Assembly (NCBI GenBank): GCA_032161045.1
Contig: JAVHTH010000001.1
DNA: 64,000 bases
Reading direction: 5' to 3' (one strand)
From: Fervidibacter sinensis
GTDB lineage: Bacteria; Armatimonadota; Fervidibacteria; Fervidibacterales; Fervidibacteraceae
Shown: positions 44,525 to 53,770 of the stretch, piece by piece
How the letters are laid out: every line of letters begins with the position of its first letter
Numbering within the stretch: the first letter of the stretch is position 1
Translations under genes and position numbers: made by a program
Notes under the pieces: generated by a model
What the model was told of the DNA's origin: nothing
Databases searched by the model: none
The model's input: only the letters and a program-made list of their open reading frames with translations

Positions 44525-45175
44525 ATGGCGGTAACGATTGAAGGCGTGGAGATCACTTGGTTGAAGCACGATGCGTTCCTGCTCAAAGGTGAAGGGGTGG
44601 TTGTTGCAATTGACCCCTATGAACTTCGTTCGGTTCCTGAGAAAGCGGACTTGGTGCTAATTACTCACGACCACTTTGACCACTGCGATCCGAACTCGGT
44701 GCGAATAGTTGCCAAGCCCGATGCAGTTATCATTGCACCTCAAAATGCTGCTGCAAAATTGAGCGGCAATGTCAAGGTTGTCAAGGCAGGGGATGTAGTG
44801 ACCGAAAAGGGCGTAACCGTTAAAGTTGTGCCCGCATACAATGTCCGTCCTGAACGGCAGCGTTTTCACCCCAAAAACTATGGCGGGGTCGGTTACTTGG
44901 TCACATTGTCGGGCAAAGTGGTTTACCACCCCGGTGACACCGATGTGATCCCCGAAATGGATAACCTCGGTCAAGTGGATATTGCTCTTCTGCCTGTCAG
45001 CGGGACTTATGTTATGGACGCTAACGAAGCGGCAGAAGCGGTTAAGCGAATAAAGCCAACTCACACAATCCCAATGCACTACGGCAGCATCGTTGGCAGC
45101 AAATCCGATGCGGAAAGGTTCGCCCAACTTGTCTCCGGCTTGACAACCGTTCACATCCTTGAGCCAATTGGGTGA
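44525..45175 (+). CDS. MBL-fold metal-dependent hydrolase (UlaG-like), 216 aa
   Basis: Metallo-beta-lactamase fold with the zinc motif THDHFDHCD, a second site YHPGDTDVIPEMD, and a C-terminal THTIPMHYGSIVG His, the arrangement of UPF0173/UlaG-like hydrolases that act on small phosphorylated or lactone substrates. Length is standard. ATG 44525 follows GGGAGGTGAAACGAG. The gene is divergent from the PHP hydrolase across 132 bases and convergent with the HlyD-type gene. Substrate unknown. Confidence 0.88.
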   Translation: MAVTIEGVEITWLKHDAFLLKGEGVVVAIDPYELRSVPEKADLVLITHDHFDHCDPNSVRIVAKPDAVIIAPQNAAAKLSGNVKVVKAGDVVTEKGVTVKVVPAYNVRPERQRFHPKNYGGVGYLVTLSGKVVYHPGDTDVIPEMDNLGQVDIALLPVSGTYVMDANEAAEAVKRIKPTHTIPMHYGSIVGSKSDAERFAQLVSGLTTVHILEPIG

Positions 45176-45190
45176 ACTTGTCGGGAATCG

Positions 45191-47299
45191 TTACTCCTCT
45201 TGTGGCGGTCCAATTTCAAAGACTCGCCGCTTCGGCGGTTTGACGAGCAGGACATCGCCTTCCTTAAGACCTGAGATCAACTGAGCCTTAGCCTCATTTT
45301 TCAGTCCAATTCGGATGCGGACTTTCTTGGTCGGGACTTTGCTTTCAGATATGAGAAGTTCGTCAAGCCTTCCCGCCATGAACGCTTTGCGAACTTGTTG
45401 GGCAATTTGCGGGTCAGTCACGAGCAAAGCATATCGGTTGCCCTCTTCCTCAACTATTGCGTCCAACGGGATTGTCAAGGTGTGGGCAATTTTCTTCGCA
45501 ACGATGTCAACATTAGCGCTCATGCCCAACTTCATATCTGGGTGCGTTTCGTGCAGTTTGATTTCAACATCAAACCAAGCGACTTCGCCTTGAGTTGCTG
45601 CTGGGTTGGCGGAGCGGGCAAGGAGTCTGTCAAGGGCTGCAGGCGCGATCTTGCTGACCGTGCCTTTGAAGACTTTTTCGGGAACGGCATCAACGCGTAT
45701 TTCGGCAGGTTGACCGACATAGATCCGTGCGACATCAACTTCGTTCAACCGAACACGAACGACCAATTGCGACAAATCGGCAATCGTGACCAACTCTGTG
45801 CCTTGAGCGAAACCGGAAATCGCTGACGCAACCAACTCGCCGACTTCAACGGACTTCCTGATGACAACACCCGAGATAGGTGCGGTGATAACAGTATCTC
45901 GCAATTGAGTTTGCAAGTTAGCAAGTTGCTCCCTCAGCCTTTGAACTTGTGCCCAAGCAGCCTTAACTTCCTCGGCAAGATTTTGCTTCTCTCGCAAACG
46001 AGCCTCCGCTGACTTTAAAGCCACCTTTGCCCTGTTCACTTGCGCTTCAGCCGCTTTCAAATCTTCAGGACGAGCGGACCTCAGAGCCTTTAATTGAGCG
46101 AGTGCTGCTTGGTAATCTTGCAAAGCCGCTTGATAGCGGGTTTGAGCGGTGTCAAGGGTCTGGTCTTCAGAAGCCATCGCCGATTTCAGCATCGCCTTTG
46201 CCCGCTCAACTTGAGCCTGTGCTGCGGCTATGTCCTCTTGGCGACCTCTGCGAAGCATATTCAACCGCTCTTGAGCAGCCTTAACCTCCTGCAATGCCGC
46301 TTCATATCTCGCTTGTGCTGCTGCCAAAGTTTGCTGTTCGTCCAACTTCACTTGTTCCAACGCTGCCTGTGCTCTCTTGACTTGAGCGAGTGCCGATTGG
46401 TAAGTTGCTTCAGCGCTGTCAAGTTCCTGCTTTGAGACGAAACCTTTCTCGTAAAGCGTTCGTTTGCGTTCAAGGTTTTGCCTTGCGTTTTCCAAATTGG
46501 CTTTCGCTGCCTGCAATTCCGCTTCCGCTTGTTGTCTTGCGAGACCTTGCTCAACAATTCGCTTTTGCCGTTCCAAGTTTTGCCTCGCTTCCTCAAGGGC
46601 AGCCTGAGCCCGTTTCAAATCCGCTTCGGCTGCGGCAATTTCCTCAGGACGAGCACCCGCAAGCAACTTTTGCAAGTTCGCTTCCGCAACTTTCAGTTCC
46701 GCTTCCGCTTGTTGGTAAGCGATGGCTCGGCTTTCAAACAATTGCTTTTGCCGCTCAAGTTCCTTTTGAGCCGCTTCAAGTTGAGCCTTCGCTTTCTTGA
46801 CATTCGCTTCAGCCGCTTCAATTTCCTCAGGTCTCGCCCCAGCCATAAGTTTTTCCAAGTTCGCTTGAGCCGCAATCAAATCGGCGTGAGCCTGCTCCCA
46901 TTGCTGGCGCAACAAGGTTTCCTGCAGTTGCAAAGTCAGCAATGCTTGTCGCCATCTCGCTTCCACTGCGGTCAGTTCCGCTTTAACTTGGTTGACTTGC
47001 CGCTCAATTTCAGTTGGGTCAATGATGGCGATGACTTGCCCTTTCTTGACGAAATCGCCTTCTTGAACGCGGATTGCCAATATGCGCCCTGCAACTTTTG
47101 ACTTGACAGCAACTTTCACGAGTGGCTCAATCGTGCCGACCTCCCGGACGGCAACGGTGAGCGTTTCCTTTCGGACGATCGCAAATTTTGCGGGCGTTGC
47201 CATTTTCGTTTTCCGCCACCACCAAAAACCTGCACCTGAAGCGATGACCAAAACGACGGTGACAACAAGCCACTTTCGCTTCCTAACCCAACGCAGCAT
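45191..47299 (-). CDS. HlyD/RND-type membrane-fusion adaptor with unusually long coiled coil, 702 aa
   Basis: An N-terminal anchor (KRKWLVVTVVLVIASGAGFWWW) precedes a lipoyl half-motif (VKVAVKSKVAGRILAIRVQE, KKGQVIAIID), then some 380 residues of Ala/Glu/Gln/Lys-rich coiled coil. The coil carries repeats that open ARPEEIEAAEANVKKAKAQL, ARPEEIAAAEADLKRAQAAL, RQEDIAAAQAQVERAKAML and RPEDLKAAEAQVNRAKVAL. The second lipoyl half and beta-barrel follow (ITAPISGVVIRKSVEVGELV). Typical adaptors are 350-450 aa, so the coil is about doubled. No MacB-like ATPase or TolC is adjacent. ATG 47299 follows GGAGGCGATTTTTGAA. Confidence 0.85.
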   Translation of the reverse strand: MLRWVRKRKWLVVTVVLVIASGAGFWWWRKTKMATPAKFAIVRKETLTVAVREVGTIEPLVKVAVKSKVAGRILAIRVQEGDFVKKGQVIAIIDPTEIERQVNQVKAELTAVEARWRQALLTLQLQETLLRQQWEQAHADLIAAQANLEKLMAGARPEEIEAAEANVKKAKAQLEAAQKELERQKQLFESRAIAYQQAEAELKVAEANLQKLLAGARPEEIAAAEADLKRAQAALEEARQNLERQKRIVEQGLARQQAEAELQAAKANLENARQNLERKRTLYEKGFVSKQELDSAEATYQSALAQVKRAQAALEQVKLDEQQTLAAAQARYEAALQEVKAAQERLNMLRRGRQEDIAAAQAQVERAKAMLKSAMASEDQTLDTAQTRYQAALQDYQAALAQLKALRSARPEDLKAAEAQVNRAKVALKSAEARLREKQNLAEEVKAAWAQVQRLREQLANLQTQLRDTVITAPISGVVIRKSVEVGELVASAISGFAQGTELVTIADLSQLVVRVRLNEVDVARIYVGQPAEIRVDAVPEKVFKGTVSKIAPAALDRLLARSANPAATQGEVAWFDVEIKLHETHPDMKLGMSANVDIVAKKIAHTLTIPLDAIVEEEGNRYALLVTDPQIAQQVRKAFMAGRLDELLISESKVPTKKVRIRIGLKNEAKAQLISGLKEGDVLLVKPPKRRVFEIGPPQEE

Positions 47300-47761
47300 T
47301 TCAAAAATCGCCTCCAAATTTTTAGAGCAGTCGCAAAGTGCAAAGACAGGTCTTAACGGGGTGCGGGCATTTTTCGGTAAACTTATTGCGCCATCGCCCA
47401 AAGACACAAGATGTTGTGAAAATGGCACTACCTGACCACTGCATGTTAAGTTTATCGGCCATCGCGCAATAAGTTTATTGAAACTTCAAGCCCATCGCCA
47501 TCTATCGCGATGTTCGCCCTGATGAGTTAGAGGTCTTGCGTTGTCCCTTTGCGCATATTATACTTGCCATCAACCTAAGACCTTTTCAGCACCTTGAAAA
47601 GGGCATAAAGGCGAGGCTACTATTTTGGGCAAATCAAAAATTTTTGTGGGTCAGTTGCCGTCGCCCCGCTTGGGCTTTTTGGGAAACTGAAGGGTTGACT
47701 GCAAAATTTCACCTTGCCACAATCGCACCACAGTGGGATTGAAAGACAGTGGGATTGAAAG
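47300..47761. other. Intergenic gap with inverted repeat and 16-base duplication
   Basis: There is no supported gene. A perfect 14-base inverted repeat, TAAACTTATTGCGC at 47378-47391 and GCGCAATAAGTTTA at 47464-47477, encloses 72 bases. A tandem 16-base repeat ACAGTGGGATTGAAAG occupies 47730-47761, directly after the ribBA stop. Confidence 0.7.
47730..47761. repeat. Tandem 16-base direct repeat after ribBA
   Basis: Two perfect, adjacent copies of ACAGTGGGATTGAAAG. The ATTGAAAG end resembles the tag of some CRISPR repeats, but there is no spacer and no further copy. Confidence 0.8.
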
Positions 47762-48973
47762 TCACAACTCAATCAAGTGCCCCATTTTCTCCCGCTTCGT
47801 CTCCAAGTATTTTCGGGCAAACTCAGTTTCGGGTTCAACAACGAGCGGGACACGCTCAACAATCTCAAGCCCGTAACCTGCCAAGCCAGCCCGCTTTGTC
47901 GGGTTATTGGTCATCAGTCGCATCTTCCTGACACCTAAATCCCGCAAAACTTGCGCTCCCAAACCATAATCGCGGGCGTCCATCGGGTGACCGAGTTTCA
48001 AGTTGGCTTCAACGGTGTCAAGACCTTGGTCTTGAAGTTCGTAAGCCTTCAACTTGTTGAGCAACCCGATGCCGCGACCTTCGTGGTGTGGGATGTAAAG
48101 CAAAACGCCTTTACCCTCGGCTGCAATTTTCTCCAGCGCCAACCTCAGTTGCTTGCCGCAGTCGCAACGGAGCGAAAACAAAGCGTCACCCGTCAAGCAA
48201 GCGGAGTGGACGCGAACGAGAATTGGTTCGTCGGGCTTAATTTCACCCATGACCAAAGCCAAAAACGCAGTGCCGTCAAGGGTTGACTCGTAAGCGTGCA
48301 AAGTGAACTCACCGAAAGGTGTAGGGTATCTGGCGACGGCGACCTTCCTGACAAGTTGCTCGTGGGCGAGCCTGTAGGCGATGATGTCGGCTACCGTGAT
48401 GATTTTGAACCCATGTTGCTCGGCAAACTTTTCCAAGTCAGGCAACCGAGCCATTTGACCATCGTCGCGCATGATTTCGCAAATAACCGCTGCAGGATAC
48501 AAGCCCGCAAGTTTGCACAGGTCAACGGCAGCCTCAGTGTGACCCGCTCGTCTGAGCACTCCCCCTTCTTTCGCCCGAAGTGGGAAAACATGCCCCGGGC
48601 GAGTCAAATCGCTCGGTTTGGTGTTCGGGTCAATCAACACCTTGACAGTTATTGCCCTATCGTAAGCGGAAATCCCGGTCGTCACGCCGAAGCGCGGATG
48701 GGCATCAACGGGCATAGCGAAAGGCGAGCCAAACGGTGAAGTGTTGTCGCCGGGTAGCATCGGGATTTCAAGTTCATCAAGCCTTTCACCCGTCATCGCA
48801 ACGCAGACCAGCCCGCGCCCATATTTGGTCATGAAGTTTATGGCTTCGGGCGTGACTTTCTCTGCAGCGATGACTAAGTCACCTTCGTTTTCGCGATCTT
48901 CGTCGTCAACGACGATGATGAAGTTGCCTTTCCGTAACTCCTCAATTGCTTCCTCAACCGTTGAGAGAGGCAT
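47762..48973 (-). CDS. ribBA: Bifunctional 3,4-dihydroxy-2-butanone 4-phosphate synthase / GTP cyclohydrolase II
   Basis: Makes both precursors of riboflavin. The N-terminal RibB half has IIVVDDEDRENEGDLV (acidic metal site), RGLVCVAMTGERLDEL and GHVFPLRAKEGGVLRRAGHT. The C-terminal RibA half has VRVHSACLTGDALFSLRCDC (zinc Cys residues), HEGRGIGLLNKLKAYELQDQ and the MTNNPTKRAGLAGYGL end. At 403 aa it is complete. No FMN riboswitch fits in the short upstream gap, and no other riboflavin gene is adjacent. It is divergent from the DUF3866 gene. Confidence 0.96.
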   Translation of the reverse strand: MPLSTVEEAIEELRKGNFIIVVDDEDRENEGDLVIAAEKVTPEAINFMTKYGRGLVCVAMTGERLDELEIPMLPGDNTSPFGSPFAMPVDAHPRFGVTTGISAYDRAITVKVLIDPNTKPSDLTRPGHVFPLRAKEGGVLRRAGHTEAAVDLCKLAGLYPAAVICEIMRDDGQMARLPDLEKFAEQHGFKIITVADIIAYRLAHEQLVRKVAVARYPTPFGEFTLHAYESTLDGTAFLALVMGEIKPDEPILVRVHSACLTGDALFSLRCDCGKQLRLALEKIAAEGKGVLLYIPHHEGRGIGLLNKLKAYELQDQGLDTVEANLKLGHPMDARDYGLGAQVLRDLGVRKMRLMTNNPTKRAGLAGYGLEIVERVPLVVEPETEFARKYLETKREKMGHLIEL

Positions 48974-49121
48974 CTTCGGTCACCCGCCTTTCAAGTGCCA
49001 AGCGAAATTGTAGCAGCGATTCCGGTGAGCGTTTCTCGTGAACTGCGTCTCAAAGGCTTGGGCTGTGTTAGATTTTGTTGCAGCAAGTAAGGCAGTTGTT
49101 TCACAATGGGGGTCAAAAACG

Positions 49122-50192
49122 ATGCAGCGGTTCGTGACGGGTTATGTCAAGGGCGTTTTGCGGGAAACCCCGCAGGTTCAGGAAATTGAAGTGGCAACGG
49201 AAGAAGGTGAAGTCGCCAAAGCGATTTGCTACCCAGACTTGACAGGTTCTGTCCGCGAAGGGGATACTGTCGTGCTCAATGTTGTTGCTGTTGAACTCGG
49301 GCTTGGGACTGGCGGCTATCATTTCGTCGTCGCCAACTTGACTCACCCTGAGTGCGACGCAACCCAAACTGGGCACATCATGAAACTCCGATACACGCCC
49401 ATGCAGTTGAATGTCTTGGCTGCGGAAGAAGAGGGGAGTCCGCTCCGCAGCCTGATTTTGCAGACCTCAAATCTGGACAAATTGCCTGTCATCCTTTGCC
49501 CGCTCCACAGTTTCATCGCACCTGCCGCCGCAGGTGTAAAAGTTGTCAAGCCGAGGGCGAAAGTGGTTTACATCATGACCGACAGCGCCGCTTTGCCGCT
49601 CGCTTTCAGCAAACTTGTCCCGCTGCTCAAATCAGCCGAGTTGATTGATGTGACGATAACTTGCGGTCAAGCCTTTGGGGGCGACATTGAATGCGTTAAC
49701 GCCTACACCGCGCTCCTGTGCGCGAAGGCAATTGAAGCCGATGCAGTTATCATCGCTTCCGGTCCCGGTCATCTGGGAACTGCTTCACCTTTGGGCTTCT
49801 CTGGTGTTGAAATGGGTTGGCTCATTGACGCCGTAAACGATTTGGGAGGACGGGCAATTTTCGCGCCGCGAATAAGTTTCGCTGACCCACGAGTCCGACA
49901 TCGTGGCATCAGCCACCACACTATTACTGTCCTGACACGGCTTTGCCATACGAAAGCAACTGTTGTGTTTCCGTTCCTGAAGGACGAAAAAGCCCAAATG
50001 ATTTTGAGCGAGCAAATCAAACACTCGCTTATCGCCGAAAAGCACGATGTCGTTTGGTGGGAAGGTTCTAAGGCGATCAACTTCCTGAACGAACTCGGCA
50101 TTCCGTTGGAGAGCATGGGACGCCGTTACGAAGACGACCCGGCACTTTTCCTTGCACCTGCAGCGGCAGCAATGTGGGCAATGAAGCAGTAG
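49122..50192 (+). CDS. DUF3866 family protein, 356 aa
   Basis: A conserved, uncharacterised protein known mainly from Firmicutes and Actinobacteria. Recognisable stretches are the N-terminal EVATEEGEVAKAICYPDLTG, VELGLGTGGYHFVVANL, GHIMKLRYTPMQLNVLAAEE, ILCPLHSFIAPAAAGVK, VYIMTDSAALPLAFS and ASGPGHLGTASPLGFSGVEM. ATG 49122 follows GGGGGTCAAAAACG; the longer open frame has no such site. It lies divergent from ribBA and 172 bases upstream of the helicase gene. No catalytic motif is evident and the role is unknown. Confidence 0.8.
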   Translation: MQRFVTGYVKGVLRETPQVQEIEVATEEGEVAKAICYPDLTGSVREGDTVVLNVVAVELGLGTGGYHFVVANLTHPECDATQTGHIMKLRYTPMQLNVLAAEEEGSPLRSLILQTSNLDKLPVILCPLHSFIAPAAAGVKVVKPRAKVVYIMTDSAALPLAFSKLVPLLKSAELIDVTITCGQAFGGDIECVNAYTALLCAKAIEADAVIIASGPGHLGTASPLGFSGVEMGWLIDAVNDLGGRAIFAPRISFADPRVRHRGISHHTITVLTRLCHTKATVVFPFLKDEKAQMILSEQIKHSLIAEKHDVVWWEGSKAINFLNELGIPLESMGRRYEDDPALFLAPAAAAMWAMKQ

Positions 50193-50220
50193 AGTGGAGT
50201 GAAAGTTAGCGGATGAAAAG

Positions 50221-50313
50221 GTAGGGCGGGGTTTAAAACCCCGCCGATTTTCCCTGTTAGCGTTTTGTCAGCACAAAAAGTTCGGTCGGCACGGTATAAA
50301 ACCGTGCCCTACC
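50221..50313. repeat. GTAGGGC inverted-repeat element, copy 3
   Basis: GTAGGGCGGGGTTTAAAACCCCGCC, a 43-base spacer, then GGCACGGTATAAAACCGTGCCCTAC. The outer GTAGGGC/GCCCTAC pair and two inner hairpins are as at 38.8 kb, with a different spacer. It sits between the DUF3866 and helicase genes. Confidence 0.8.
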
Positions 50314-50364
50314 TTCAAGTGCAAAATTTCCTTCGTTCAAAAGCGAAAACTGAGGGTGACCTTA

Positions 50365-52662
50365 ATGAGCGTGCTGGATAGATTGCTTGCGGAATTGGAC
50401 GAACAACAGAGGGAAGCGGTGGCTGCTCCCGATGGTCCAATCATGGTTTTCGCCGGTGCAGGCAGCGGGAAGACGAGGGTCTTGACATACCGCATTGCTT
50501 ACTTGCTTTTGGCACGCCGAATCCCGCCTCACAGAATTTTCGCTGTCACTTTCACTAACAAAGCAGCAGACGAAATGAGACAGCGTTTGGAATTGTTGGT
50601 CGGCAAGGCAATTGACGCAATGTGGCTTGGAACTTTTCATGCCGCATGTGCCCGTATGCTCCGGCAACACGGACAAGCCATCGGGTTGCCCCAAGATTTC
50701 GTCATCTACGATGAAGACGACCAACGAAGCCTGATCAAAGCCGTCTTCAAGGAACTCAACATTGACCCTGACAGGTTTTCCGTTGCAGCAGTTCACACAG
50801 CCATTAGCGATGCAAAAACGGAAATGGTTTCGCCTGAGGAACTTGCCGAAATAGCGGAGACACCATTCCAGCAGGTCGTTGCCCGCGTGTATCGGCGTTA
50901 TCAGGAACTGCTTCACCAAGCGAAGGCTGTTGACTTTGACGATTTGCTGTGGCTGGCTTTGAAAATGCTTCGCGAACATCCCCAAGTTGCCGATTACTAC
51001 CAAACTCGCTTTCTTCATGTGCTGGTTGACGAATATCAGGATGTCAACAAGCCGCAGCACGAGTTGACGCTACTTTTGTCGGCGAAGCACCGTAACCTTT
51101 TCGTGATAGGAGATGACGACCAAAACATTTACTCGTGGCGCGGTTCGGATGTCCGTTTGATGCTTGAACTCCCCAAACGCTTCCCTGACATCAAAATTTT
51201 CACGCTTGAGAACAACTACCGTTCAACTCAGACCATCCTTGACACCGCTTGGTATGTCATCAAGCACAACAAACACAGGCACGAAAAAAGGTTGCAAGCG
51301 GTAAGAAAAGGCGGCGACCCTGTCGTGCTTTTCAGGGCGCAAGATGACCACGAAGAGGCTGCCTTCGTTGCGAGCGTCGTCAGCGAGTGGGTTCGTGAAG
51401 GCAAATACCGCTACAGTGATTTTGCAGTCATTTACCGCATCAACGCTCAATCCCGACCGTTTGAGGAAACCTTCATCCGTTGGGGTATCCCTTACCGCGT
51501 CGTTGGGGCGCTGCGCTTCTACGAACGCAAAGAGGTCAAGGACATAATTGCCTACTTGCGAATCCTTGTCAACCCCGCAGATGAAGTCAGTTTGCTACGC
51601 GTTATCAACCTGCCACCACGAGGGATCGGCGAGAGAACGATTGAGCGCTTGCGTCAGTTCGCAATACAGCGAAACATGCCCATCTTGGAAGCGATTTCAA
51701 GTGGGGATGCCTTAGCCTTCCTTGACACAAGGGCAAAGATGGCGGTCAAAGGGTTTGCAGATTTGGTGAATTCGCTAAAGGCTCAAATGGATGAGTTGAC
51801 ATTGCCGCAACTTATTCAACGGGTCGTTGATGCCACTGGCTACGCAGATTACCTTGTCCGAAGCGAAGGGCAATTGATGGCGCAAGAGCGATTGGAGAAC
51901 TTGTCTCAACTCATCGCTGCTGCGGAAAGGCAATTCGCTGAAGTCCCGGCATCTCAATCGCTGCATAGGTTTTTGGAGCAACTCGCCCTTCTTTCGCCAC
52001 AAGACGAAGCGAATTGGCAAAGCGATGTCGTCACGCTGATAACCGCTCACAGCGCAAAAGGTTTGGAGTTCACCGTCGTCTTCGTGGTGGGCTTAGAAGA
52101 AGGCTTATTCCCGCATGCAAGGAGTTTGGACGATTCTTGGCAACTTGAAGAGGAGCGAAGGCTTTTCTATGTCGCCTTAACGAGGGCTAAGGACCGAGCC
52201 TTCTTGACTTACGCTCAAAGGCGAGGCTGGTTGACAGGCAAGTGGGGCGAAGCGAGATACGCACCTACAGAGCCGTCAAGGTTTCTGAACGAAGTTCCTT
52301 TAGCGCTTTTGGACGAATGGCGGGGTGTCCCGACACCTCAGGGCTTCTTGAGGATGAAGGAAGCAGAATTTGCTCCCATCAAGAAACCGAGCGTGCAAGA
52401 AATTGTGAGAGGACTCCCCGTCCGAAAGGCAAGCGAGTTGGTAGCGCCGAGGCAGCAAATTGGCGAGCCGAAAACGAGACTCCGATTAGAAGATGTTCGG
52501 GTGGGGATGAAGGTGAGGCATCGGCAATTTGGGACTGGAACAATCGTTGCTGTTGAACCCGACGAGAATTTGCCCATGATCGTGGTCAAGTTTGATGACC
52601 TTTCGGTGGGTGAAAAACGCTTGGCTTTGGAATTTGCACCTTTGGAGTTGTTGGGTTCGTAG
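50365..52662 (+). CDS. UvrD/PcrA-type ATP-dependent DNA helicase, 765 aa
   Basis: Superfamily 1A 3'-5' helicase of repair and replication restart. Motifs in order: Q-motif LDEQQREAVAA, Walker A FAGAGSGKTRVL, FTNKAADEMRQR (Ia), LVDEYQDVNKPQHEL (II), VIGDDDQNIYSWRGSD (III), LENNYRST (IV), VTLITAHSAKGLEFTVVFV (V) and LEEERRLFYVALTRAKDR (VI). A C-terminal SH3/Tudor-like end (VGMKVRHRQFGTGTIVAVEP) matches the PcrA RNA-polymerase-binding domain. Start ATG 50365 follows GAGGGTGACCTTA. Either pcrA or uvrD naming is possible; the Tudor end favours PcrA. Confidence 0.93.
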   Translation: MSVLDRLLAELDEQQREAVAAPDGPIMVFAGAGSGKTRVLTYRIAYLLLARRIPPHRIFAVTFTNKAADEMRQRLELLVGKAIDAMWLGTFHAACARMLRQHGQAIGLPQDFVIYDEDDQRSLIKAVFKELNIDPDRFSVAAVHTAISDAKTEMVSPEELAEIAETPFQQVVARVYRRYQELLHQAKAVDFDDLLWLALKMLREHPQVADYYQTRFLHVLVDEYQDVNKPQHELTLLLSAKHRNLFVIGDDDQNIYSWRGSDVRLMLELPKRFPDIKIFTLENNYRSTQTILDTAWYVIKHNKHRHEKRLQAVRKGGDPVVLFRAQDDHEEAAFVASVVSEWVREGKYRYSDFAVIYRINAQSRPFEETFIRWGIPYRVVGALRFYERKEVKDIIAYLRILVNPADEVSLLRVINLPPRGIGERTIERLRQFAIQRNMPILEAISSGDALAFLDTRAKMAVKGFADLVNSLKAQMDELTLPQLIQRVVDATGYADYLVRSEGQLMAQERLENLSQLIAAAERQFAEVPASQSLHRFLEQLALLSPQDEANWQSDVVTLITAHSAKGLEFTVVFVVGLEEGLFPHARSLDDSWQLEEERRLFYVALTRAKDRAFLTYAQRRGWLTGKWGEARYAPTEPSRFLNEVPLALLDEWRGVPTPQGFLRMKEAEFAPIKKPSVQEIVRGLPVRKASELVAPRQQIGEPKTRLRLEDVRVGMKVRHRQFGTGTIVAVEPDENLPMIVVKFDDLSVGEKRLALEFAPLELLGS

Positions 52663-52747
52663 CAGTGTGATTTTGTCAACCCTAACCACACGGAGTTTTC
52701 AGATGTCCAAAGGAATGGGAAAAACCATCAGCGAGGAGGGTCTTGAC

Positions 52748-53767
52748 ATGGAAGCGCTTCGTTTCGGCATTGTTGGATGTGGTGGACGGGGAGCGAGCGT
52801 CGCTCATCTGATGACTCAAATTTCGGGGGTGCGGCTCGTTGCCGTTTGCGATATTGACGAAACAAAAGCCAAGCAAGTTGGCGAACAGTTGCAGGTTCCT
52901 TTCTTCCGAAATTTTGAAGAGATGTTGGCTCAAGTTGAGATGGACGCAGTTTATGTCGCCACTTCAGTTGAACACCACTTTAACATCGCTCGCAGGGCAA
53001 TTTTGGAGGGCAAACATGTTTTGCTTGAAAAGATGATGACGACATCGGCAGCGGAGGCATGGGAATTAGTTCGGCTCGCAGAAGTGAGAGGAGTATGTGG
53101 GGCAATTTCCTACCAGTTGAGGTTCTACCCAATTTTCCAAAAATGGCGGGAACTTGGACAAGAGATGCAGCCTATCCTGATCATCTCCAGCCGAAACCCC
53201 GGCATTATGCCGACCCCTTACCTTCGTCCAGAACCTTGGGCGGGAATCACCGACTTTTTGACCCATGATTTAGATTTGGTCTTGTGGGTCGCCGGCAAAG
53301 AACCAGAAAGCGTGTTCGCCACAGCAACCAAAAACGCCGTCACTTCCACCGATGCCCTTGACACCCTGTGTGTAACTTTGAACTTCGGCGATGTAACCGG
53401 TTTGGTCTACGGAAGTATGGGAGGTTGGGGTATACCGTCTGTCCATGCAGTCATTGGTCAAAAAGGCAATGCCCGCATAGTCAGTAATGGTGTGGAAATT
53501 AACCGATGGTCACCGTCACCCAGCGGGGTTTACGAACGAGTTAACGATGTGATAAGCACGGAGATTGTGAGGGCTGACACGACTGACCGATTGCTCCAGC
53601 ATTTCTCGGCATGGGTTCAAGGTGAGCGAGATGCATCCCCCATTGCCACTTTTGAAGATGGTTTGAAAGTTATGCTTGTCCATGAAGCCATTTGGGAAAG
53701 TTGGAGGTCAGGGCAAACCGTTTCCTTAGAAACTGTCAAGCAAAAACTTGGTGCAGCCAGTATTTGA
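52748..53767 (+). CDS. Gfo/Idh/MocA-family oxidoreductase, 339 aa
   Basis: NAD(P)-dependent sugar or cyclitol dehydrogenase. The Rossmann motif is RFGIVGCGGRGASVAHL with VAVCDIDETKAK; the nucleotide-pocket motif reads EKMMTTSAAEAWEL where most relatives have EKP; and the catalytic region is ITDFLTHDLDLVLWVAG with H-D-L-D in the usual place. ATG 52748 follows GCGAGGAGGGTCTTGAC. It is 86 bases after the helicase gene. It is convergent with the bifunctional-nuclease-type gene and probably acts on a sugar. Confidence 0.85.
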   Translation: MEALRFGIVGCGGRGASVAHLMTQISGVRLVAVCDIDETKAKQVGEQLQVPFFRNFEEMLAQVEMDAVYVATSVEHHFNIARRAILEGKHVLLEKMMTTSAAEAWELVRLAEVRGVCGAISYQLRFYPIFQKWRELGQEMQPILIISSRNPGIMPTPYLRPEPWAGITDFLTHDLDLVLWVAGKEPESVFATATKNAVTSTDALDTLCVTLNFGDVTGLVYGSMGGWGIPSVHAVIGQKGNARIVSNGVEINRWSPSPSGVYERVNDVISTEIVRADTTDRLLQHFSAWVQGERDASPIATFEDGLKVMLVHEAIWESWRSGQTVSLETVKQKLGAASI

Positions 53768-53770
53768 ACT

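Noticed and set aside
47536..47742. A 68-residue plus-strand open frame in the gap between the adaptor and ribBA
   Set aside because: There is no ribosome binding site or recognised motif, and it overlaps the repeat end.
47730..47761. Two ATTGAAAG-ending 16-base repeats that look like a CRISPR repeat end
   Set aside because: They are adjacent with no spacer, only two copies exist, and there is no cas gene in the window other than the standalone Cas4-like genes.
48974..49121. FMN riboswitch upstream of ribBA
   Set aside because: The gap is too short for the conserved aptamer and has no matching stems.
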